A DNA stretch of 64,000 nt from Anaerolineales bacterium UBA2181 (GCA_002328075.1 DCVT01000062.1:1-64000); one strand, 5' to 3'; positions 43,249 through 52,898 are shown, counted from the stretch's first letter. Numbers and translations: made by a program. The notes: generated from the letters alone by a model not told the origin.

Positions 43249-44198
43249 TGTATCGCAGCCGGGCCAGCGGCTGGCCGCACAGCCGTCCGATCGACGTGCC
43301 CTTTGAGCTGAATTCCACCTCGTGGCAGGCGAGGGGACTGGTTGCGTGGTGGCCACTCCGTGGGTATGGGCAGATGGCAGGTCATGATTATGCCCGCGGC
43401 GCGCATATGACCCCGTGGAACCTGCCTACCTTCGTCTGCGATCCGCTGTACGGGCAAGTCACAAAGCTCAACGGCAGCACCCAGTATTGGCAGGTCGCTT
43501 CAGCCGCGCTGACCGGGACGCCGCTGACTCTGGCCTGTTGGTTCAGGAGCACGACGATCACGGCCAACCAGGGAATGGTCTGGATTGGTGATGGCACAGT
43601 AAACAACTCCTACTGGATGCTCTACGCGGGCGGCGGAATAAGCGGCGACCCTGTCTGTGCCTACAGCATCGGCGGGGTGAACAGCGGCTATGCCAAGACC
43701 TCAGCTGGGTATGGCGCGAATGTTTGGAATCACGCCGCGGGCGTCTACCATCATGCGACCAGCCGGGCAGCGTTCCTCAACGGCAGGTACAAGGGCACGA
43801 GCGCGACCTCGATCTCCCCGCCCACAATTAATAGGATGGCCGCGGGCCGGGATGCCAAGTCCGGCCCAGGTATGTACTTCAACGGATCGCTCGCTGATGT
43901 GCGCGTCTACAACCGGGCGCTTTGTGACGCAGAGATCATGGAGCTGGCGGATCCGGCGGCGCGGTGGCAGCTGTATAGACCCACGATACGGTTCTGGGTT
44001 GTCCAGGAGATCATCCGCCAAAAGACGGTTGACCTCACGTTGGCGCAGCGATCGCTGGATCTGACGGTGGACAAGCGCTCGCTGGATCTGATGGTCGGCA
44101 CGCGGTCGTTGGATCTGACGGTAGTACAGCGCTCGCTAGACCTGACAGTGCGCCCGCGATCGCTGGATTTGACGGTACAGGAAGGGCGGCCGGGATGA
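43248..44198 (+). CDS. LamG/concanavalin-fold fibre protein with 9-residue tail repeats
   Basis: A 316-residue protein. Residues about 40-250 form a LamG-like jelly roll (WWPLRG, LTLACWFR, FNGSLADVRVYNRAL), the usual glycan-binding lectin fold in phage fibres. Residues 259-312 are six tandem nonapeptides of consensus RSLDLTVxx. Probable receptor-binding or virion-surface adhesin. Confidence 0.7.
   Translation: MYRSRASGWPHSRPIDVPFELNSTSWQARGLVAWWPLRGYGQMAGHDYARGAHMTPWNLPTFVCDPLYGQVTKLNGSTQYWQVASAALTGTPLTLACWFRSTTITANQGMVWIGDGTVNNSYWMLYAGGGISGDPVCAYSIGGVNSGYAKTSAGYGANVWNHAAGVYHHATSRAAFLNGRYKGTSATSISPPTINRMAAGRDAKSGPGMYFNGSLADVRVYNRALCDAEIMELADPAARWQLYRPTIRFWVVQEIIRQKTVDLTLAQRSLDLTVDKRSLDLMVGTRSLDLTVVQRSLDLTVRPRSLDLTVQEGRPG
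44022..44183 (+). repeat. 27-bp tandem repeats encoding RSLDLTVxx
   Basis: Six 27-bp units at the 3' end of the LamG gene. Each encodes a nine-residue unit with alternating hydrophobic and charged positions. Third-position differences between units show that the protein repeat, not only the DNA, is kept. Confidence 0.85.
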
Positions 44199-44506
44199 GC
44201 ATACCTGCAGTTACCCGCAAGGTTACCGAATCGCCGATCGGGCAGGGAGCCGATGAGGAGGTTTACTATCGGTTCGCCTTCGCCAACTGGGGGACGCCGA
44301 GCTCTCCGACGGTGGTGATCAAGGACAGTGATGGGACGGACCAGAGCAGCACCTGCCTGACCGGATCTCCGGTGGTGGCGACGACGTATGTGACGACGCC
44401 GAAGGTGCACAGCCTGACGGCCGGCGAGGTCTATCGGCTGGAGTGCAAGGCGACGATTTCGGGGAGCGTGCTGGAGGCCTGGTGCGAGATCCAGGGGGAG
44501 GTGTAG
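44195..44506 (+). CDS. Small virion protein
   Basis: A 103-residue beta-rich protein (YYRFAFANWGTPSSPTVV; VYRLECKATIS) with an Ig-like look. ATGA overlap with the fibre gene. Confidence 0.5.
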   Translation: MSIPAVTRKVTESPIGQGADEEVYYRFAFANWGTPSSPTVVIKDSDGTDQSSTCLTGSPVVATTYVTTPKVHSLTAGEVYRLECKATISGSVLEAWCEIQGEV

Positions 44507-44513
44507 GTGTAGG

Positions 44514-44915
44514 ATGACGTTCACGTATTCGGACGCCTCGATCTCGACGGACCTGGCCAAGGTTCGGCTGGAGGTCGGGGATACAACGCAGAACAGCGGC
44601 CCGCGGCCGGGCGGATCGAACTACTCGGACGCGGAAATCAACTACTTCCTGGACCAGGAGACGACGGTCGGGAGGGCGGCTGCCAGGGCGTTTGAGGTGC
44701 TGGCGGCGGAGTGGAGCCGGTACGCCGGGTCGCTTGGGCTCGGCCCTCGCCAGCAGGCGTTCCAGCAGGCGCAAAGCTACCGGGATCAGGCGCGAATCTA
44801 CCGCCGACTGCACGGCGGCGCGGCTCGGGCTGGGGCGAGTGGGGTGATCCGGGTGGACGCTTTCTCAGATGACGTGGATTCGTTTGAGGTGGATGAGACG
44901 AGCGATTATACGTAG
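44514..44915 (+). CDS. Head-tail connector protein
   Basis: A 133-residue, helix-rich protein (TDLAKVRLEVGDT at the start; EINYFLDQETTVGRAAARAF) in the place of gp15/gp6-type adaptors that extend the portal. A CCCTCCC/GGGAGGG hairpin (44917-44947) follows. Confidence 0.65.
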   Translation: MTFTYSDASISTDLAKVRLEVGDTTQNSGPRPGGSNYSDAEINYFLDQETTVGRAAARAFEVLAAEWSRYAGSLGLGPRQQAFQQAQSYRDQARIYRRLHGGAARAGASGVIRVDAFSDDVDSFEVDETSDYT

Positions 44916-44956
44916 ACCCTCCCCTGGCCCCTCTTGGGTCGGGAGGGGGAGGTAAG

Positions 44957-45286
44957 ATGGCAGATCCGAGTTTTGCACTAATGGCGACGACGAGGTTTAG
45001 CACCAAGCGAAGCCCGGCCGGGTCGAGTGACAAGCGGTCGGGCACCCGCACGACGCACCTGGTGAACCAGCGGTGCCTGCCCCTGATGCCGGTGGACGGC
45101 AGGACCCAGGAGAGACTGGGGCTGAACTCGCCGATGGATCTGTGGCAGACGTTCTGCGAGGGGACGCTGGACATCACGCGGCGGGACGTGGTTGTCGTGG
45201 GCACAACGGAGTACAGCATCGAGGCGCTGGCCAAGTGGCCGACGGATGAGGCCTTCTACGAGATGGTCCTGCAGGAGGTACACTGA
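44957..45286 (+). CDS. Head-tail joining (stopper-like) protein
   Basis: A 109-residue beta-rich protein between the connector and the gp10-like gene, where head-closure proteins lie. TGATG overlap downstream. Assigned by order. Confidence 0.55.
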   Translation: MADPSFALMATTRFSTKRSPAGSSDKRSGTRTTHLVNQRCLPLMPVDGRTQERLGLNSPMDLWQTFCEGTLDITRRDVVVVGTTEYSIEALAKWPTDEAFYEMVLQEVH

Positions 45287-45696
45287 TGAGGGTCCCCGGG
45301 GCTTTGGTGACGGTGGAGATCGACCAGCACTCGGTCGCGGAGATCGGCCGGGCCCAGCGCCGGATCGAGGCGGCGATGCTGGCATTGGAGCCGTCGAGCA
45401 CGGCGGGGCGGGCGCTGCGGGACGCGACGCACGACCTCTTCCGCTACATGCAGAGCATCACGCACGTGATCACCGGCCGGCTGCGTAACTCGGAGTACAC
45501 ATACGTCAACCTGGTGCCCAACGATGCCTACGGCGGTATCGCGACGAACCTGAGCTATTCGGTTTACGAGGAGGCGCGGGGCGGGGCCCACGCGTTCATG
45601 CGGCGCACGGAGACGGAGCGCGGGCCGGAGGTGGTGGACCGGATGCGGCAGACAATTGAGATTGGCGTCAAGCAAGCGTTCGAGAGGACACCATGA
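45286..45696 (+). CDS. HK97 gp10-like tail component
   Basis: A 136-residue protein with TGRLRNSEYTYV and a helical first half, like HK97-gp10/tail-completion proteins. ATGA overlap with the next gene. Confidence 0.65.
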   Translation: MRVPGALVTVEIDQHSVAEIGRAQRRIEAAMLALEPSSTAGRALRDATHDLFRYMQSITHVITGRLRNSEYTYVNLVPNDAYGGIATNLSYSVYEEARGGAHAFMRRTETERGPEVVDRMRQTIEIGVKQAFERTP

Positions 45697-46157
45697 CCAC
45701 CAGCCTGTATAACCGGAAGGATACGCGGGAGTATCTGGCGGCGCAGTTGTCGACGGCGATCACAGGAGCGCAGGCCGTGTATGACCACCAGCCGGCTGAT
45801 ATTGGAGGCGGCTCTCCGGTCATCACCGTCCACAGCGACGGGACAGAGGCGCACTTTGGAGGTGACGGGTACAACCCGCACGCTTTCTATTTCTGGATCT
45901 CGATCTATGTCCTGCGGATAGACCCAGGCACGGCCTGGGAGGAGGCAGGGGCAGAGGACATCCTGGACACCATAGAGCATGATGTCCGGGAGTGGATTGT
46001 GAACCACGCTGGACCGACCTACAACGCGACGCCGGTCAAGGTGTGGGACACGCTCATTCCAGAGCCGGGCGCGGTGAGTGAGGCCGGTTATCTGGTGATT
46101 GGCAAGGAACAGTACCGCACGGAGCGGTTCCGAGTGGTAGCGATGATAAAGGACTAG
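45693..46157 (+). CDS. Tail terminator-like protein
   Basis: A 154-residue protein (FYFWISIYVLRIDP; helix LDTIEHDVREWIVN) located just before the tail-tube gene, as tail terminators are. Assigned by order and fold-like pattern. Confidence 0.6.
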   Translation: MTTSLYNRKDTREYLAAQLSTAITGAQAVYDHQPADIGGGSPVITVHSDGTEAHFGGDGYNPHAFYFWISIYVLRIDPGTAWEEAGAEDILDTIEHDVREWIVNHAGPTYNATPVKVWDTLIPEPGAVSEAGYLVIGKEQYRTERFRVVAMIKD

Positions 46158-46169
46158 CGGAGGTGAGCT

Positions 46170-47168
46170 ATGGCAGGTGTGGGAGCGTTGAGCAAGGTCC
46201 AGTACGGCGCGGAATCCACTGCCGGGACGGCAGTGGCGGCGTCCAAGATTTGGCCGGGGCCGTTCGCGGCGATAGAGGACCTGGCCAAGGTTGAGGTGTT
46301 GGAGGAGGCCTACGGCGTCTACGGCGGCGTGGGCCGGACGCAGAAGGTCGCGGTAGGGGCCAAGCTGGTCATGCCGAGCCAGCCGGCCACGTTTGAGACC
46401 TTGCCGATCATCATGGCGGCCGGGATCGACAACGCCGCCGCAACAGCAGCCGGGCCAGGCGGGTCGTCGGAGTACACCTACACGGCCGACCTTTCGGAGG
46501 GAACGGCGGAGACGCCCAAGACCTTCACGCTGGAGAGCGGCGACAACCAGGCGGTGGAGGAGATGGAATACTGTTTCGTCGAGGAGTTTAGCCTGTCCGG
46601 GGCCATCGACGAGCCGGTCATGCTGACGGCGACCTGGCGCGGCCGGCAGGTCAGTGCGTCCGCATTTACGGCTTCCCTGGTGACCCTGGCCGGGGTGGAG
46701 ACCATCCCGTTCAACGGGGCGCAGCTCTACATCGACGCGGCTGGGGCAGCGTTTGGAAACACGGCCAAGGCCGGTACGTTGATCGGGTTCGACCTGCGGT
46801 TCCCGACCGGCTTTGTGCCGGATGAGCTGGCTTCCGCGCAGCTCTACTTTTCCACCGTAAAACAGGTGGATCATTGGCCTGAGCTCAAGCTGACGTTCGA
46901 CCATGACGGCACCGGGGCAGCGGAGAAGGCGGCCTGGTTGGCCGGAACCCTGCGGAAGTTGCGGCTCAAGTTCACCGGCTCGCTGATCGGGGGAACAACG
47001 TACAAAACAGCGACCATCGACCTGTGTGGCAAGTGGACCTCTTTCGAGGCCATATCGACGGATCGGGGGATCAACCGGCTGACGGGCACGCTGAAGGTGG
47101 TGTACAGCGTGACCGATACAGCCCGGGGACAGTTCGTGGTGGTCAACGCGCTCTCGGCCTTTGCGTAG
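46170..47168 (+). CDS. Major tail (tube) protein
   Basis: A 332-residue protein directly before the frameshifted chaperone genes. Beta-rich with VEEMEYCFVEEFSLSGAID and a late Ig-like part. This is the tube subunit position of siphoviruses, though it is longer than many. Confidence 0.75.
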   Translation: MAGVGALSKVQYGAESTAGTAVAASKIWPGPFAAIEDLAKVEVLEEAYGVYGGVGRTQKVAVGAKLVMPSQPATFETLPIIMAAGIDNAAATAAGPGGSSEYTYTADLSEGTAETPKTFTLESGDNQAVEEMEYCFVEEFSLSGAIDEPVMLTATWRGRQVSASAFTASLVTLAGVETIPFNGAQLYIDAAGAAFGNTAKAGTLIGFDLRFPTGFVPDELASAQLYFSTVKQVDHWPELKLTFDHDGTGAAEKAAWLAGTLRKLRLKFTGSLIGGTTYKTATIDLCGKWTSFEAISTDRGINRLTGTLKVVYSVTDTARGQFVVVNALSAFA

Positions 47169-47176
47169 GGTAGAGG

Positions 47177-47533
47177 ATGCTAGAGATACCACGGATCGAA
47201 CGAACGCTGGATCTGGGGGAGTGTGACCCGTCCTACACGGGACTGCACCTCCAGGTCTGGGTAAACGTCTCGCGGCGGCACCGGACGGCCTATGCCGGGG
47301 TTTTCCGGCAGTTCGCCGAGGCTGTGGAGACCAAGGACCTAGAGGCGATGAGCCGGGTTGGCCCCACGCTGGCGGCGTGGTGGTCGGAGGTGTGGGGAGT
47401 TTCCGCCGATGAGGCTCTGCGGTTCTACAACGATGCCAGCACCGACCTGTGGGACTGGGTGGTGCGGGAGAGCTTTGCGCTCATCGAGGCCTACCGGCTG
47501 GAGACGGCCGGCCCAAAAGTCTCGACCGGCTAG
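47177..47533 (+). CDS. Tail assembly chaperone, short form (gpG-like)
   Basis: A 118-residue protein between the tube and tape-measure genes. Helical, acidic. It ends shortly after the slippery heptamer at 47512-47518, and the longer form is made by -1 frameshifting. Confidence 0.8.
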   Translation: MLEIPRIERTLDLGECDPSYTGLHLQVWVNVSRRHRTAYAGVFRQFAEAVETKDLEAMSRVGPTLAAWWSEVWGVSADEALRFYNDASTDLWDWVVRESFALIEAYRLETAGPKVSTG

Positions 47534-47712
47534 AGGCATGGTCCAGGGGATACACGGATCGCCTGCACAGCCCGGTGGTGTACCGGATGCTCTTGGCCCG
47601 ATGGCTCAACGAGATGACCGCCAGCGGGCAGTTCACGGCCTGGAACGTGGACCTCTTGCCGGATGCGGATATCGCTGTGTTGGAGTACCTGCGCCAGGTG
47701 CGAGGGCAATAG
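47177..47712 (+). CDS. Tail assembly chaperone, -1 frameshift fusion (gpGT-like)
   Basis: The reading frame in -1 relative to the short form is open from before the heptamer to TAG 47710-47712, two bases before the tape-measure ATG, and has no good start of its own. Slippage on C-CCA-AAA joins ...ETAGPK to SLDRLEAWSRGY..., giving a fusion of about 178 residues. This is the standard siphovirus arrangement needed for correct tape-measure assembly. Confidence 0.85.
47512..47518 (+). promoter_or_regulatory. -1 frameshift slippery site CCCAAAA
   Basis: In the zero frame the bases read C CCA AAA, the X-XXY-YYZ pattern for -1 slippage. It is 16 bases before the end of the short form, exactly between the two overlapping frames. 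Confidence 0.85.
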
Positions 47713-47713
47713 G

Positions 47714-49378
47714 ATGGCAGTTCTAGAGCTGATCCTCAGACAGAAGAAAGAGGGGACCGCGCTCAAGGAGGCGGCGACCGACCTCAAGGGTCTGGACAAG
47801 GCCGTCGGGGCGCTCAAGTCTGGCCTGCAGGGTCTGGCCATCATGGGGGCGGTGCGGGCCGCGGCCGATCTAACAGTGCTTGGGGCAGAGGCAGAGCGGG
47901 CCAATCGCGCGTTCACCAACCTGAGCGGGGGTGCTGACGTTGCCCGGTCCAACCTGGATGCCATGCGGGCAGCGACCCAGGGGGCCCTGTCCGAGATGGA
48001 CATGATGCAGTCAGCCAGCAAGCTGATGAGCATGGGGCTGGCCGACAACGCCGAGGAGCTCGGCCGGACCTCGGAGATGGCGGTTGTCCTGGGCCAGGCC
48101 TTCGGCCGGGACGCTGCCACGGCCATCGAGGAGTGGTCCCTGATGATGGCGAACATGTCCATCCCGCGCTTGGACACGTTCGGTATCTCCAGTGGCAAGG
48201 TGCGTGACCGGATCAACGAGCTCATGGATTCGGTCAAGGGGATGACCCGCGACCAGGCTTTCATGATCGCGACCATGGAACAGGGCGCGATTGCCATGGA
48301 CCGGCTGGGAGGATCGGCCACAGACACCAAGCTCCGGTTTGAGCAACTGCAGGCCCGGATCAAGGATCTGAAGGTTGAGGTAGGGACGGCCTTTGCGGAG
48401 GTGGTATCAGACGCGTGGGACACGGCCGAGCTCTTGATCAACTGGAACAAGCGGATCGAGGAGGCCCAGAAGGCCCACCGGGACGAGCTTTTCAAAACAG
48501 CCGAGACCTATGAGCAGTATGCTGACGAGGTGCTCCGCCTGGCCGGGTACAAGCAGCAGGACCTGGTTTACATGGAGGAGGCCGGCCACGACATGGCGCG
48601 GTTTCGGAGCGAGATCCAGCTGGCCACGCGTGAGCAGTTCATCCACGCACGGGCCATCGAGGATGACCGCCGGGTGACCTACGACTGGACCCAGGCGGTG
48701 CTTAATGCCACCCGGGCACAGGCCGACTGGGCCGAGATCACCAAGGATGACCGGAGGGTGGTTTACGATTTCTCCGGTACCATGCAGCTCTTGGCCGGCA
48801 ATTTCGACGACGCGCTCAAGAGCGCGGACAGTTTGGAGGACATGCTCTACCAGCAGGCCGTTGCGGCCGGGGTGAGCCAGACGGCCCTGGCCACGTTGGC
48901 CTATGCGACGGGCGACTATACCCAGGAACAGTTACTAGCTGCCCTCACCGCGGCCGCGTTTACGGAGAAGGCCAAACTGTTGGCGGAGGACCTGGCGGCG
49001 GGCAAGATCACGGTGTTCGAGGCCGCGGAGGAACTGCGCCGGTTTCGTGAGGAGCTGGAGAACCTGCCGGCCGAAAAACGGATCACGCTCCGCCTGGACA
49101 TCATTGGCCAGGTCCCGACCGAGTTCGCAGAGCAACAGCGCAGGGAGGGTAGGGGGTCCGGCGTCCCGGAGTACCAAACGGGAGCCTGGAACATTCCCGC
49201 AAAGCAGTATGCGGTACTCCATGCTGGCGAGATGGTCCTGCCCCCGGGCCCGGCCGAGAGGTTGAGGCAACAGATAGTGAACAACAACCAGCAGTACAAC
49301 GTGACCGTCGGATCGTACCTGAACAGCCAGCAACGCGGTGCGCTGTTTGACCAGGTGGGATTGCTGGGGAGGGTCTAA
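47714..49378 (+). CDS. Tape measure protein
   Basis: A 554-residue, mainly helical protein from ATG 47714. Hydrophobic alanine/glycine-rich part near 30-60, Met-rich MDMMQSASKLMSMGLADNAEELG segment, long coiled-coil stretches and a C-terminal MVLPPGPAERL. Such proteins set tail length; this size is at the short end, suggesting a tail well under 100 nm (inference). TAATG link to the next gene. Confidence 0.85.
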   Translation: MAVLELILRQKKEGTALKEAATDLKGLDKAVGALKSGLQGLAIMGAVRAAADLTVLGAEAERANRAFTNLSGGADVARSNLDAMRAATQGALSEMDMMQSASKLMSMGLADNAEELGRTSEMAVVLGQAFGRDAATAIEEWSLMMANMSIPRLDTFGISSGKVRDRINELMDSVKGMTRDQAFMIATMEQGAIAMDRLGGSATDTKLRFEQLQARIKDLKVEVGTAFAEVVSDAWDTAELLINWNKRIEEAQKAHRDELFKTAETYEQYADEVLRLAGYKQQDLVYMEEAGHDMARFRSEIQLATREQFIHARAIEDDRRVTYDWTQAVLNATRAQADWAEITKDDRRVVYDFSGTMQLLAGNFDDALKSADSLEDMLYQQAVAAGVSQTALATLAYATGDYTQEQLLAALTAAAFTEKAKLLAEDLAAGKITVFEAAEELRRFREELENLPAEKRITLRLDIIGQVPTEFAEQQRREGRGSGVPEYQTGAWNIPAKQYAVLHAGEMVLPPGPAERLRQQIVNNNQQYNVTVGSYLNSQQRGALFDQVGLLGRV

Positions 49379-51276
49379 TGAGCTACACCATGACCCTGCG
49401 CGGCGGCGAGCGGGATTTCTCGCTCATGTATGACACCTCGTCAACGGTGCCAATCGCGGCGCGGCCGTCCAGCTTTGTGGATGAGGCGGCCCCGCGGCCG
49501 ATCTGGCACCTGCCCGAGGCCGAGGACGGGAACGACCTCGTGGACCTGACGTATGATGATGGCCGCTGGAACCTGACCGTGAGGGTGGGCCCTGCGACGA
49601 CCATGGCGCTGTTGAACGAAACGCTGGCCGCGTTGCGGCGGACAGTGCGCCAGGCGCACGCCCACGCCAAGGGCGAACCATGGGCAGATGAGGTGTATAT
49701 CGAGGTGGTCCCATCGAGTGGAGGGACTAGCACATATTTCACGGTCAAGCTGGTGGAGGATCGGTCTGGTGGTTTGCTGTCGGGGGCCCAGATCCCGAGC
49801 ATCATGCTGGAGAACCTGGCGATTGCAGTGACCGTCTCCGCGGCCGGTTATGGTGATGAGGAGACCCTCAACAACGCGCTCCGCAACGGACACATGCTGA
49901 TCGAGAGCGCAACGGCCGGCCTGGCGGCGGGCTTTTCGCTGAGCGGATCTGCTCCCACGGTCAGTTTGGACACGTCAGTTTTCCTGATCGGCGGCCAGGC
50001 ACAGAAGCTGGTAACTGACGACGCGAACACGCAATATCTCCAGACGCCCACGGTGGGCAGTGCGGCCGCGGACGACTATGTCAAGGGGTATGCCTGGTTG
50101 GCAGTAGATTCGCCCGGCGACGCCGTGTATCTTTCTCTGTATGACGGCAGCCTGCCGCAGTCAATCTCTGATGTCGAGGTGACAGCGGCCAATGCGGTGG
50201 CCACGAAAGAGAGTTGCGGAAAGACCTGGCACAAGATCGTCGTGAGCGGGCAGCTACCTAACGACGACACGTTCATGCGCGTCATCCGCTCGGCAGGGAA
50301 CGCGACGCAGGCGACCACGGTTTACGTGGATGGTGTGTACCTGGAATACTCCGCGAGCGCTATACCAGCAACGCGCGTCGCATGGGCCGACTATCCACAG
50401 GTGCATAACCGTAACGATCCGACGGCGGCGAACCCGGAGCGGGTAGATCGGCTGGATGTCTGGGGGATCCCGGGCGACATGCCGGCCTGGATGACACTGA
50501 CCGCAGACACCGATTCGACGGCGCTGGTGCGGCTGTACCTGGCGCGGAACCTGCAGCCAGAGACGGCAACCACACACCTCGTTGAGGGTGAGGATGCGGC
50601 CGGAGGAACCGACACCGCCAACGCGTATTGCTCGGGAGGTTACTACAACCGGACGAGCTCGGATGGCCAGAGGGCAGTGTACCTGGATGCCTCCAAGTAC
50701 AACGGAGTGTGGCACGTGCTCGTCCGGGCGCGAGCCTCCAATGTCAACAACCGCCAGCGCAGCATGGTCGGCTTTGGGACCACCTACCAATACGGCGATT
50801 GGACGTACAACTCGGTCGCAGACCGCTGGCAGATGCTGTTCCTCGGAACCGTGGATCTCCGGACAGGTGCGCACTGGCGGAGCGGGGTCCTCACCTCCAA
50901 GCAGATCTACTGGGCGAGCGACGTGGACATCAGTGCGGGCACGCTGGACATTGACTATTGGCTGTTCCTCCCGGCCGGGGTGGGGAACCTGATGCTGGTG
51001 ACCCCGGCCGGGACGTACACCGCCGGCGAGAAACTGCACGTGGTGGGGAGGGAGAGGGAGGTTATTGGGGAGGATGCTGCCCTGCTGCCGGAGCGGTGCT
51101 CGAGTGTCCTGGGTGGGGTCTGGACCCTAGAGCCCGGCATCCTGAACCGGCTGATCTTTGCGTTCCGGACCTACGCGGCGAACAACGGAGGTGGGGACGA
51201 CGACGCGGTGTGGGTGGTGTGGGTGTCCGATCTCACGCTCAAGTACAGGCCTCGGACCCGGGGGCTGTTGCCATGA
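49378..51276 (+). CDS. Large tail-tip/structural protein
   Basis: A 632-residue protein after the tape measure, where distal tail proteins lie. Beta-rich throughout; the second half (about 400-540) resembles a carbohydrate-binding jelly roll (EGEDAAGGTDTANAY; YNGVWHVLVRARAS). Possible distal tail plus lectin domain. Confidence 0.65.
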   Translation: MSYTMTLRGGERDFSLMYDTSSTVPIAARPSSFVDEAAPRPIWHLPEAEDGNDLVDLTYDDGRWNLTVRVGPATTMALLNETLAALRRTVRQAHAHAKGEPWADEVYIEVVPSSGGTSTYFTVKLVEDRSGGLLSGAQIPSIMLENLAIAVTVSAAGYGDEETLNNALRNGHMLIESATAGLAAGFSLSGSAPTVSLDTSVFLIGGQAQKLVTDDANTQYLQTPTVGSAAADDYVKGYAWLAVDSPGDAVYLSLYDGSLPQSISDVEVTAANAVATKESCGKTWHKIVVSGQLPNDDTFMRVIRSAGNATQATTVYVDGVYLEYSASAIPATRVAWADYPQVHNRNDPTAANPERVDRLDVWGIPGDMPAWMTLTADTDSTALVRLYLARNLQPETATTHLVEGEDAAGGTDTANAYCSGGYYNRTSSDGQRAVYLDASKYNGVWHVLVRARASNVNNRQRSMVGFGTTYQYGDWTYNSVADRWQMLFLGTVDLRTGAHWRSGVLTSKQIYWASDVDISAGTLDIDYWLFLPAGVGNLMLVTPAGTYTAGEKLHVVGREREVIGEDAALLPERCSSVLGGVWTLEPGILNRLIFAFRTYAANNGGGDDDAVWVVWVSDLTLKYRPRTRGLLP

Positions 51277-52439
51277 CCCTGATTGCCGATCTCTGGGATG
51301 GCGACTATGCGTCCCCCTCGCCTATACTCCATCTAGGGCCCGTATCGCCATGGGCAGAGTGGAGCCAGCCCGGTGGTCTCCAACGGTTCGGGTTGAGGGT
51401 TCGTCGGGAGGGTCCGGCCGCGTACATTGGCTACTCCACCTGGGAGGGCAAGCGGCTGGTCGTGCATGATGAGTTCTGCGACCAACCGGTGCTGGATGGC
51501 ACGGTCATAGCGACCGACATCCTCACGAGCATGGTGGACCTCTTGGCGGCCGGCCCGTGGTGGCGACTGCTAGACGACTGCGAGGAGAGTGCCCCGGCGA
51601 AGATGATGACCAGCGACGTGATCAAGGAGGCGATCACGAACCACGGCTCGATCGTATCCACGGTTGTCGATGGCATTTGCGCGACAACCGTGGACGCCGA
51701 TGGGTTCGCCCTACCGGCCGGCGGCTTGACCGTGGCGCGGCTGATCGAGGAGATGCTCCTGGGGGGTGATGGCGCCGGGAACCCCCTGGTGTTCTGGATC
51801 GAGGCCGCGCCGTTTAACATCAGCGGCGTGCCACAGAAACCCTTGGCGATGATGGAGTCTTTGAGCACAACGGCCTCGATCAACTGGCAGATCTGGTCGA
51901 GGCAGAAGATGGTCGGATCCAACACGGCCGCGCGGGACATTGGTGACCTGGCGACCTCGGTGAAGGCCCAGTACAGCAACGCCGGCACGTTGGCCGTGAC
52001 AGCGGCCGCGACGAACAACACGACCAAGTATTGGACCCGCAAGCGCAACGTCTCCGGCCGGGGCGCGACGTCCACCATAGCGACGGCGGTGCGGGATGCA
52101 GAGCTGGCGAGGTTGTCAAACCCGCAGTTGAGGCGGCAGTTTACCCTTGGGACAGCCGAGCTCATGGATGGGTACGGCGGCCGCTGGCCCACCTGGAGGA
52201 TGCTGATCCGAGGGGGGTACCTGCGCGACAACGACGTGGGTCCGGACGACGGGTTGGCCCTTTCGAGCCTCGACTACCAGCGGGTGGGCCGGATAACCTC
52301 GATGCGGTACGATCACGGAACCCGGCAGATGCAGGTGAGTTTGAACACGGACCTGCGCCTGGACACGGTGCTGGCCACGTTCGGTTACGACTGGCGGCTG
52401 GCGGACCAGCTTGAAAGGGAGTTGGCCCCGGCGCTGTAG
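51273..52439 (+). CDS. Tail-tip (Tal/baseplate-like) protein
   Basis: A 388-residue protein whose ATG overlaps the previous stop. It begins MTLIADLWDGDYASP with a beta-rich region, and the late part (YLRDNDVGPDDGLALSSLDY; RVGRITSMRYDHGTRQMQVSL) is typical of Siphovirus ReqiPepy6 gp37-like/Tal-like proteins. Last structural gene before the convergent early region. Confidence 0.65.
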   Translation: MTLIADLWDGDYASPSPILHLGPVSPWAEWSQPGGLQRFGLRVRREGPAAYIGYSTWEGKRLVVHDEFCDQPVLDGTVIATDILTSMVDLLAAGPWWRLLDDCEESAPAKMMTSDVIKEAITNHGSIVSTVVDGICATTVDADGFALPAGGLTVARLIEEMLLGGDGAGNPLVFWIEAAPFNISGVPQKPLAMMESLSTTASINWQIWSRQKMVGSNTAARDIGDLATSVKAQYSNAGTLAVTAAATNNTTKYWTRKRNVSGRGATSTIATAVRDAELARLSNPQLRRQFTLGTAELMDGYGGRWPTWRMLIRGGYLRDNDVGPDDGLALSSLDYQRVGRITSMRYDHGTRQMQVSLNTDLRLDTVLATFGYDWRLADQLERELAPAL

Positions 52440-52452
52440 GGCGCCGGAGCAC

Positions 52453-52489
52453 AAAAAGCCGGCTCGGGTCGAGGGCACGCCAGCCGGCT
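52453..52489 (-). terminator. Terminator of the leftward early region
   Basis: On the minus strand, paired AGCCGGCT segments (52482-52489 and 52457-52464) are followed by TTTTT. It lies between the convergent late and early transcripts. Confidence 0.75.
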
Positions 52490-52512
52490 GGGGTGGGGAG
52501 GGGGGGTGCTGT

Positions 52513-52857
52513 TTACCCGACGTTGAAATCCTCGCCGTACTTGGCCAGGTGGGCCGCCTCGTAAGCGGCCATGAAAACCTGCGGCTCGCACGGCGCGAGC
52601 CTTGCGTGCAGGGCCTCGCGGATGTCTTCGTCCATGACGTTGACGGCGGCGTCAAAGTCAACCGCGTGGCCGTTGGCATCGAGAACCTTGATCCCGCTTT
52701 CGGTTACGACTATCTTTGCATCCATCTTGATCTCCTTCTGATACAGTCTGTCTATCGCCAGTTCCGCAACGATGGTCTGGCTGCCGTACTTGGCGGTGAG
52801 AGCCGCCAGCTTGCGGCTGGCCGGCTCGCTGATCCTGATGTTGAGTTGGCGCTTCAT
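52513..52857 (-). CDS. Small protein with ribbon-helix-helix-like N-terminus
   Basis: A 114-residue protein. MKRQLNIRISEPASRKL is an RHH-type strand-helix opening, and the rest is acidic and helical. AGGAGGA precedes the ATG. Possible regulator. Confidence 0.6.
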   Translation of the reverse strand: MKRQLNIRISEPASRKLAALTAKYGSQTIVAELAIDRLYQKEIKMDAKIVVTESGIKVLDANGHAVDFDAAVNVMDEDIREALHARLAPCEPQVFMAAYEAAHLAKYGEDFNVG

Positions 52858-52898
52858 CGTGTCCTCCTGGGACCGGTGGCTGTCCCGGCCCGGTTGTC

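Noticed and set aside
45564..47192. 542-codon minus-strand frame opposite tail genes
   Set aside because: Antisense shadow produced by GC bias; the plus-strand genes are coupled and ordered.
50958..51272. Upstream extension of the tail-tip gene
   Set aside because: It lies within the preceding gene; ATG 51273 has ATGA coupling.
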